Of a stretch of 12,722 nucleotides of DNA, positions 6,851-12,722 are shown piece by piece. The notes under the pieces are model-generated. The model was not told where the DNA came from and searched no databases. It saw only the letters and a list, made by a program, of their open reading frames with translations. Position numbers and translations under genes: made by a program. The first letter of the stretch is position 1, and every line of letters starts with the position of its first letter. Source of the DNA: Gemmatimonadaceae bacterium (lineage in GTDB: Bacteria > Latescibacterota > UBA2968 > UBA8231); assembly GCA_002726335.1 (NCBI GenBank), contig PBSR01000236.1:1-12722 (forward strand). Direction: 5' to 3'.

Positions 6851-7990
6851 TCACGTCCTTCGGAAGGTGGAGGCTTCAGTAACGCGGTAGCCGATGTCCA
6901 GATGCGGTGTGTCCAGCTTCTGCCCCTGCCACAAAGACTCCACGCCGGCGATCGTCATCCCCGTGGTCAGCAGCGTACGCTCGATGGGGTACGGCGTGCG
7001 ACCGGTGAGCATCAGCTCCTCGATGTGACGGCTGAGGGGGTTGAAGAAGTTGGGCTGCATGTGATGGCCTGCACCTAGGTAGAACAGAGTCGACAGCGGC
7101 TTGATCTGTCCCTTGATCTGCACCGCCGCGGTGATGTCATGCACCAGACCGCTCAACAGCAGCATCGTCCCGCGCAGACCGTCGGTGTACTCGATCTGAT
7201 AGGCCACCGGATCGCGTTCGACGAGTGTGGGCAGCTCCTCCCGTGTGGGGTAGGTGTGACGATGAGTCTCATCGGCCGGCTTCAGGGAATGGCTCCGACA
7301 TAGGCAGGCCTCGAACAGGGCCGGATCCCAGGCGCCGTCGTCCAGGGCCTGCCATACGCGGTCGCCCCGCAAGGCTTCCACCGAACGAACACCGGTCTCG
7401 CCGCCCCGGCGCCGTTCGACGAGACACTGCATCGCCTCGAGAGCGTGGATGTCATAGCCGTCGATACCGCCGACGCCGACGCCGACGATCTATTCCGCCT
7501 CCGCCCCCCACGGCAGATCCACGGAGGGCACACGACGGCAGACCGGCAACGAGGAGCCAGCCATGAAGGGAAAACCGAATTCGCGACTCGTTTCGACCAT
7601 CTCCCGTGCCCAGTCCCACTTCCATGACAGGTGTTTGTCACAGAACAGGGGCACGCTGCGCCCACTGGTGCGAAAGATCTCGACAGTTTCCTGAAAAAAC
7701 TCGTAGCGAGGGTAGAGGCGCTGACCCTTCTCATTCTCCTCGTATGTACCGTGTTCGGCGATGAGGAGGACGCCGTCGACGGCGAGCTCGCGGCTCAGGT
7801 CGCTCTCCGGGAACTGGTCCACATAGAGGGAGACCACATCCAGTTCCGGGTGGTGCCACCGGCTCTCCCAGCCGAATCCTCCCATCAACCGGTCAACGAT
7901 ATTCTGTCCGTGTGAGTATCTACGGTACTCGGTGATCAACGCCGCGATACGGGGACGGGCGGGTCTTGCCGCTGATGGTATGTCTGTCAC
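6851..7990 (-). pseudogene. Broken paralogue of the Gfo/Idh-like gene: internal TAG and 23-codon deletion
   Basis: The frame runs from a GTG at 7990 to a TGA at 6851-6853 (380 codons) and is interrupted only by a TAG at 7490-7492 (codon 167). Both halves align in the same frame with the neighbouring intact paralogue: RWHHP, LAVDGVLLIAEHG, LYPRYEFF, DKHLS and AGSSLPV before the stop; HALEAMQC-VERR and GGETGV after it. Relative to the paralogue, about 23 codons are also missing in frame between LSRE and LAVDG, corresponding to its residues 62-84. That segment is the helix-strand part of the Rossmann-like domain. The junction at 7782-7791 is a perfect 10-base palindrome, GCGAGCTCGC. An AGAGG lies 9 bases before the GTG, so translation initiation is preserved. 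Two lesions in an otherwise well-kept frame suggest recent decay; a sequencing error could explain the TAG but hardly the deletion. Confidence 0.72.
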
Positions 7991-8063
7991 GGGTTTCAGC
8001 CTCTTGATGTGGTCAGACTGGCGCCCAAGGGTAGGTACTGGCGTGGGCCTCGGCGAGTCAGCG

Positions 8064-8092
8064 TTGATCTGCGCCGGGCCCTGATGTAGTGT
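8064..8092 (+). promoter_or_regulatory. Possible sigma70-type promoter of PhyH gene 2
   Basis: In the 140-base divergent gap, TTGATC (8064-8069, four of six matches to -35) and TAGTGT (8087-8092, three of six to -10) are separated by 17 bases. Transcription would start near 8099, giving a leader of about 31 bases. The match is modest. No clear operator or riboswitch was seen in the rest of the gap. Confidence 0.28.
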
Positions 8093-8130
8093 AGCGATCC
8101 ATCGACACGACCCCTCACAGGAACCATCCC

Positions 8131-8973
8131 ATGAATGACACCCCCAGGCCTTTCCCCGCGCTCACGCCGGCGCAGCGACTGCACATCGAGATCTACGGTT
8201 ATGTCATCATCGAGAATCTGCTGACCCGGGGTGAAATCGATCAGCTGACCGGCACACTCTACGACATCGAGGACCGATTTCGACGATCCGGAGAGATGCC
8301 CGGCCCCACGTGCTGGAATACGAGCACAGAGGAGCACTTCTTCCGCATCGACAACCTGCCCCATCTGGCGCCATGCTTCTTCGATTATCTCACCCATCCT
8401 CGTACCGTCGGCATGGCAGAGGAGATCATCGGCGGCCCGGCCCGATTGCAGCAGTCAGATGCTCACATCCGCCGTCCCGTGCCCGAGGAGGACGGCCGCT
8501 ATGGCTTCCATCGCGGCATCAATCCTGCCTACAGCCATGTGGAGAACGGCCTCTACCACTTCTCGTTCATCAAAGTCCTGACGAACCTTACCGACCTGGG
8601 ACCTGACGATGGCGGCACGACGGCAATCGCGGGTACGCACAAAGTGCCGACAGAGATCCCCCAGGAGGAGATCGTCGCCGCGGCCATGGCGGATCCGTCG
8701 ATGATCCACCACGTGGAGGCGCCCGCCGGCTCCGCCCTGGTGTTCTACGAGTCGCTGATCCACTCTGCCGGCATCATCAAGTCCGACAAGGACCGGCTGC
8801 TGATCCTCGGTGGCTACATGCCCACCATGTTCCAGGCGTGGAATGGCTACGATCCCGATCCGGACTTCGCCGCCAGCGTGTCGGATGAGCACCGGGCCCT
8901 GCTCACAGGCGAGAGCAAGTTCCACTGGCCGCGCAAGCGACGGGACCTGGGCACCCCAGCGGAGATTCTGTAG
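8131..8973 (+). CDS. PhyH-family Fe/2-oxoglutarate enzyme homologue with HRG in place of HxD
   Basis: The product is 280 residues and clearly belongs to the PhyH family: IEIYGYVIIENLL (19-31), the DDGGTTAIAGTHK block (159-171), distal H211 (LIHSAG) and R222, 11 residues later, as the 2-oxoglutarate anchor. The proximal iron motif reads H127-R128-G129 (YGFHRGIN), so the carboxylate ligand of the HxD/E triad is replaced by Gly. In Fe/2-oxoglutarate halogenases of the same fold, HxG or HxA opens a site for a halide. Loss of the carboxylate can also mean an altered or inactive enzyme, or a ligand elsewhere, so halogenation is only a hypothesis. The ATG has AGGA at 8119-8122, 8 bases upstream. It is divergent from the broken Gfo/Idh-like gene and convergent with the glycosyltransferase (38-base gap). 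It ends with TAG, followed by no recognisable coding extension. Confidence 0.85.
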   Translation: MNDTPRPFPALTPAQRLHIEIYGYVIIENLLTRGEIDQLTGTLYDIEDRFRRSGEMPGPTCWNTSTEEHFFRIDNLPHLAPCFFDYLTHPRTVGMAEEIIGGPARLQQSDAHIRRPVPEEDGRYGFHRGINPAYSHVENGLYHFSFIKVLTNLTDLGPDDGGTTAIAGTHKVPTEIPQEEIVAAAMADPSMIHHVEAPAGSALVFYESLIHSAGIIKSDKDRLLILGGYMPTMFQAWNGYDPDPDFAASVSDEHRALLTGESKFHWPRKRRDLGTPAEIL

Positions 8974-9011
8974 AGGGAGGCAGGGAATATCGTCGCAGGT
9001 AGCCGCGTTCG

Positions 9012-11477
9012 CTACGGATCCACCAGTCCATTCTCCATCTCGGCAATCTTGGCACCCAACTCCGAAGCAAGTTGTGGGTCGAGTTCAACGGCCTTGCGCA
9101 GGTGTAGCAAAGCCCTGCGGTAGTCTCGCAGTTCTCCCAACGCCGTCTCACCCATGACCTGGTGCAGCTCCACTTGGGTTTCATCCAGTGACAGCGACTG
9201 CTCCCACCAGCTCAGCGCCTCCAGAGGGCGACCGGCCTGGTGAGCCATGATCCCCAGGTTGTTGTACGCGACCGGCTCTTCATGGACCAGTGTGGACATC
9301 TCGTACGCTTCACTGGCATGCGCCAGTTCGTCCCGCCGACGTAGGTTGTGCCCCACATGGATGTATGAGGCCGCCATTCTTCGCAGGTCCGTGGCCGTCA
9401 GGTGTGTCGACCTCTGGATCCCATCGTACAGAGCGCTCAGGGCAAGATCGATCAGGCCGAGCTCCACCAGGCTGGTCGCCGTAGCCCAGGGCAGCCGGTG
9501 GGCGGAACGGGAGGCGGCCCCATATCCTCTGAGGTATCCTGCGAGCGCCATCTCCTCCGACTCCGTATCCCCCAGATGACGGTATATATCGGCCTCAATC
9601 AGGGCGACAAGCCTATTCTCGGGATGGGCCGTGCGAAGAGCCTTGACTAGAACCAGTGCACGCGCCAGGTCTCCCTGATGCAGGGCCTCAGCGACCTTCC
9701 GTACCGCCCCGTCGACACAGGACGTGTCAGTTGCGAGTTCGCGCCGCCATTCTGCCATGGCCTCGCCAAAATGGTCACCGCGACGATAGACCATCACAGC
9801 TGGATGGTCATATCCCAGGAACGACGGCTCGGCCCCATCGTCCGTGAAGGTTAGGCCGAGCAGTGCGGGGTAGGTCTTGAAACGCTGCACCAGTTCGAAT
9901 CCCAATCTCCCCTGCGCCAACCTCCGGTAGAAATCGGCGGCAACCGGATACCGCTCCGGCACGGCTGCAAACTGCTGTGACCGGTTCACATCCGTGATCA
10001 CGAGACAATCCATTCCCGCCAGGCGTTCTTCCATGTATTGTCGGCTCGCCTCACAGCTCGAATACCCCTGAGTGAAGAACAACGCGCCGGAATCCAGTAT
10101 TTCTTGCCGATAATCCACGGAGCTGATCACCTTGGCCACGGAAAACCCACCACGCTCCACCCCGACCGTAGCTCCCGGCTCAAGGTTCTGGCGAACCCAT
10201 CGGCCGGCCTGTATGCGGCTGTCCTCCACCGCGTAGACACGGGAAAAGGCGAACCCATGGAACGTCGTGCAGCCGACGAGCGCTGCGGTTAGCACCAGGC
10301 CGAAGCGTCGCCCGGTCTGACTGCGTGGCATCTGGCAGACGGCACGGCAAAGATCGGCGGCCAGCAGACTCATAAACGGCAGCAGCGGCAGCAGGTAGCG
10401 CACGTGTTTCGTATGCAGACCACCGAACAGCAGAAAGTAGATCACCACCCACAGGAGTATGGTCAGACTGGGGAGAGTTCCGCGCCACAGGGCATGAAAC
10501 ATGCCGAGAGCAAACACGCCGACCAAGGGCCAGCCCACTGCCAGCGGCCACAAGTCAGTCCAGTAATGCAGATAGGGAACAGTATGGACGTCGACCAGGG
10601 TCCAGGTGCGCAGCATTTCGCCTCTGGCGATACCGAGCGAGAAGGAGAAATCGCTGGTGGATTCCTGCTGCCAGAGAAGATCCCAGTTTGCCAGGAGGTA
10701 TGGCTGAAGTATCAGCAAGGTAGACAGTGCTGCGAACCCGGACAGCCACAGATCCAGTTGCAGGAGCCGCTCCCATGCCCTCCTGCCCCTCTCAGCCCAC
10801 GCTCCGTGGCCACCGCTCAGTAAGTGACCCGCCAGAAGAATGAGACCGAGTAGCAGACCGTTCAGGCGAACTGCCGCAGTGGCACCCACGAGAACGCCGC
10901 TGATAAGGTACTTCCAGCGACGGGGAGATTTCAGGGCCTTGAGGAATGCAGCGAACGCAACCAGGGACAGGAATGTGAAGATACCGTCGACAGTATAGAA
11001 GTGCGCCTGTTGAATTGCGACCGGGCTCATGGCCACGAATGACAATGCCAGGCTGGCTGTCCACCGATCGAAACATCTGCGACCGATCAGAAAGACCAGC
11101 CCGAGACTCAGACAGGAAAGGCCGGCGGCGAGCCCCCTGACCGTACCAAAGACAAAGGCCCTCGACTGCGGAGGACCCAGGTCCAGCGGTCTCCTGTCCA
11201 GCACCAGGGCCGAGAGTTCCAGAACGCCTCTGGCCAGGTACATCGGCAGTGTGCCATAGGCCGTGAGTGGCGGCTGCAGAGGATTGCTCAGGCTGAGCGC
11301 AGCCGAGACCAGGGTCTCTTCGTCTGGATGGAACTGATAGAAAGAAACGCGAATGTCCGCCCCGGCCTCGGGCAAAACAAGATCACTGCTTCCCCGCGTC
11401 AATCCCACGAAGCGCAGAGCACAGCCGGCGAGCAGGCAGAACACTGAGAAGGCTCTCAAGGCACTCCCGGTCCTCAT
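9012..11477 (-). CDS. GT-C membrane glycosyltransferase (PMT/ArnT-like) with C-terminal TPR repeats
   Basis: This 821-residue polytopic inner-membrane protein probably transfers a sugar from a polyprenyl-phosphate donor on the periplasmic side. After the first membrane segment (about 8-27) comes FHPDEE (49-54), the acidic GT-C catalytic loop motif. HFYTVDGIFTF (159-169) and KHVRYLLPLLPFMSLLAAD (357-375) are typical of PMT/ArnT-like proteins. About ten hydrophobic segments run to about residue 410. A soluble region follows, and from about 590 to the end are helical repeats, with two clear TPR motifs at about 735-767 (YNNLGIMAHQAGRPLEALSW) and 769-803 (LGELRDYRRALLHLRKAVEL). By family topology the TPRs should be periplasmic. 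The ATG at 11477 opens directly into the first membrane segment, but its ribosome-binding site is weak. The gene lies 92 bases after the receptor gene on the same strand and ends with TAG. Acceptor and donor are unknown. Confidence 0.85.
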   Translation of the reverse strand: MRTGSALRAFSVFCLLAGCALRFVGLTRGSSDLVLPEAGADIRVSFYQFHPDEETLVSAALSLSNPLQPPLTAYGTLPMYLARGVLELSALVLDRRPLDLGPPQSRAFVFGTVRGLAAGLSCLSLGLVFLIGRRCFDRWTASLALSFVAMSPVAIQQAHFYTVDGIFTFLSLVAFAAFLKALKSPRRWKYLISGVLVGATAAVRLNGLLLGLILLAGHLLSGGHGAWAERGRRAWERLLQLDLWLSGFAALSTLLILQPYLLANWDLLWQQESTSDFSFSLGIARGEMLRTWTLVDVHTVPYLHYWTDLWPLAVGWPLVGVFALGMFHALWRGTLPSLTILLWVVIYFLLFGGLHTKHVRYLLPLLPFMSLLAADLCRAVCQMPRSQTGRRFGLVLTAALVGCTTFHGFAFSRVYAVEDSRIQAGRWVRQNLEPGATVGVERGGFSVAKVISSVDYRQEILDSGALFFTQGYSSCEASRQYMEERLAGMDCLVITDVNRSQQFAAVPERYPVAADFYRRLAQGRLGFELVQRFKTYPALLGLTFTDDGAEPSFLGYDHPAVMVYRRGDHFGEAMAEWRRELATDTSCVDGAVRKVAEALHQGDLARALVLVKALRTAHPENRLVALIEADIYRHLGDTESEEMALAGYLRGYGAASRSAHRLPWATATSLVELGLIDLALSALYDGIQRSTHLTATDLRRMAASYIHVGHNLRRRDELAHASEAYEMSTLVHEEPVAYNNLGIMAHQAGRPLEALSWWEQSLSLDETQVELHQVMGETALGELRDYRRALLHLRKAVELDPQLASELGAKIAEMENGLVDP

Positions 11478-11569
11478 TCTGTGCCTACTTCTTCTCGTCC
11501 TGCCATGACTCTCTCGGCCAATGGTGCTTCACTCCTCTCTGCAACTATGCATTCTCGCACAACAGCTGT

Positions 11570-12722
11570 CTAGAACACGGCCCTCAATCCCAACATGGGC
11601 ACGAAAAACAGCGACTTCTGTGCCTTCTGGCCGCCGCGCCTGTCCACCTCGAATCCGATCGTCTCCTGGTTGAAGGTGACGTTGAGGATGTCGATGTAGA
11701 AGTCGAAGTACCAGGTTTCGTACACCTCCCGCTTCTGGATGCGCACGTCCAGCTTCCAGAAGTCGGGCAGCCGTTCGGAGAAGGGTGGGCCGTGACCGAT
11801 ACCATCGTCGGCGGAGAAGTCGACGATCTCCGGCGTGTACGGCCGCCCGGTGTGGAAGTGATAGGACGCCCCCAGGGTCCAGTGTCGTCCCGCCTCCCAG
11901 GAAGCGACGGCGTTGATCACGTGGGTCTGGTCGAACATGAAGGGCATCGTACCGTAGCCGGCTGCCCGGCGCTCACTGTGGCTCAGACTGTAGGTCGCCC
12001 AACCGAAGACCGATCCGCCGAGACGGCGACGCAGCACGAACTCCAGGCCGTACGAACGTCCCTTGCTGGCCGGGATGTCATCATCGTCATCGCTCGATTC
12101 GATCCCTAGGTTGGTCTCGGTCAGGGAAAAATCCAGACCGGTGCGCAGCCTGCTGTCATAAGCCTGGACGATCGCCTGCAACGACCACGGCAGGTCGGCC
12201 TCCAGGCCGCCGGAGACCTGCCTGGACCTCGTCAGGCCGCGTTCCAGTCCGATGCCGACCATGCCGGGTACGGGACCGATCACGATGGCCCCCTCCGCGA
12301 GCGTGACTCTCGGTGGGCCGTGATAGACTCCCGCCGACGCTTTGGCGGCCAGCCAGCGAGTCAACTGGTATCCCATGGCCAGTCTCGGGTCCACACCCGT
12401 CTGGCGTGGGCCCGAATCGAGGCCGTATCGATAGTGGTCGAGACGCACGCCGGGAATCACCGTCCAGTGCCCCGGCGTCCACTCCAGCTCGCCATATCCC
12501 CCCACTGTGATTCCGTCCGTGGGAATGCTGAAGTCCTCCGTATCCGGTATGAAGCCGAAGTCCTGCAGGTACCCTTCCACTCCCCAGTGCACTTCGAGGT
12601 CTGGCCGCGGTGTTGCGGAGGCCTTGGCCCGCAGGGCACCGTAGACGTACCCCGCATCGAGGGCTTCCTCATCCTCCTCTTCATCCTACTCCTCCTCCTC
12701 CTCCTCCTCCTCCTGTTCCTCC
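11570..12722 (-). pseudogene. TonB-dependent receptor, C-terminal barrel, interrupted by TAG in a poly-Glu tract (partial)
   Basis: The frame encodes alternating amphipathic beta strands typical of an outer-membrane TonB-dependent receptor barrel: LEVHWGVEGY, YGELEWTPGHWTVIPGVRLD, YGLEFVLRRRLGG, FGWATYSLSHSERR, FDQTHVINAVASWE, WTLGASYHFHTGRPYTP, WYFDFYIDILNVTF, and a terminal ..LRAVF ending in Phe, the barrel-assembly signal. From the proper TAG at 11570-11572 the frame is open up to a TAG at 12686-12688. It then continues in the same frame as eight Glu codons and EEQ to the window edge. Acidic residues on both sides of the stop (EEEEEEEE / DEEEDEE) show that the reading frame is continuous, so the stop is a lesion, an assembly error or, less likely, a readthrough site. 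A GTG at 12592 is an internal Val codon (LEVHWG), not a start. The plug domain and N-terminus lie outside the window. A loop also carries five consecutive Asp. Confidence 0.68.
12689..12712 (-). repeat. (GAG)8 trinucleotide microsatellite encoding poly-Glu
   Basis: Eight perfect GAG codons in a row on the minus strand (CTC/CCT on plus), within the receptor reading frame and directly before the TAG at 12686-12688. Imperfect GAG/GAT/GAA codons continue on the other side to about 12665. Slippage here would change the length of an acidic loop without shifting the frame. Confidence 0.85.

Noticed and set aside
7462..7488. Short GACGCC repeats as a regulatory repeat array
   Set aside because: They encode the GVGVGG segment of the broken Gfo/Idh-like gene and are explained by coding sequence and codon bias.
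8033..8050. Imperfect inverted repeat GCCCA...TGGGC in the divergent gap as an operator or terminator
   Set aside because: The arms are only 5 bases with a long loop and no U-tract; this is expected by chance in GC-rich DNA.
11478..11569. Terminator or promoter between the receptor and the glycosyltransferase
   Set aside because: No hairpin with a U-tract and no convincing -35/-10 pair could be read on either strand in these 92 bases.
7490..12688. Reassignment of TAG to an amino acid, suggested by two genes with in-frame TAG
   Set aside because: TAG is the natural terminator of three genes here: PhyH 2 (8971), the glycosyltransferase (9012) and the receptor after its terminal Phe (11570). 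Reading past the first two gives antisense of the neighbouring gene with no family resemblance.

Overview
The window is GC-rich and gene-dense, from a Gram-negative-type (diderm) bacterium: it carries a TonB-dependent outer-membrane receptor, secreted or envelope proteins and a membrane GT-C glycosyltransferase. The gene mix is a sugar-acid dehydratase, a CehA/McbA metallohydrolase, two phytanoyl-CoA dioxygenase (PhyH) family enzymes, two divergent Gfo/Idh-like proteins and a Uma2 nuclease. Such a mix recalls uncultivated environmental lineages such as Latescibacterota, Poribacteria or Planctomycetes relatives. That placement is inference from gene content only; there is no rRNA or other marker in the window. 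No tRNA, rRNA, CRISPR array, insertion sequence or phage gene was seen.

Layout. (1) 1-2543, plus strand: the 3' part of a rhamnonate-dehydratase-like enolase-superfamily gene, then a tight run of DUF2461, DinB-like and FKBP prolyl isomerase genes. (2) 2545-4251, minus: a CehA/McbA-type PHP metallohydrolase with a probable signal peptide, convergent with FKBP by a single base and divergent from the next gene. (3) 4269-5012, plus: PhyH enzyme 1, with a complete HxD...H iron site. (4) 5030-7990, minus: a likely operon of a broken Gfo/Idh-like paralogue, an intact paralogue and a Uma2 family nuclease. (5) 8131-8973, plus: PhyH enzyme 2, in which the iron-binding HxD reads HRG. (6) 9012-11477, minus: a GT-C glycosyltransferase with C-terminal TPR repeats. 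(7) 11570 to the window end, minus: the C-terminal barrel of a TonB-dependent receptor, interrupted by an in-frame TAG inside a poly-glutamate tract.

How the genes may work together. The two PhyH genes flank the minus-strand Gfo/Idh-like pair. With the sugar-acid dehydratase and the CehA-like hydrolase, this suggests oxidative processing of small organic or carbohydrate-derived substrates, but no pathway can be reconstructed. I see no clear defence or mobile system. The most unusual features are the HRG iron site of PhyH 2 (an HxG pattern also seen in Fe/2-oxoglutarate halogenases), the Gfo/Idh-like tandem with one copy carrying both a nonsense codon and a 23-codon deletion, and the receptor broken by TAG at a (GAG)8 microsatellite. 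Three genes end with TAG in normal positions, so general reassignment of TAG is unlikely. All intergenic gaps are under 150 bases.
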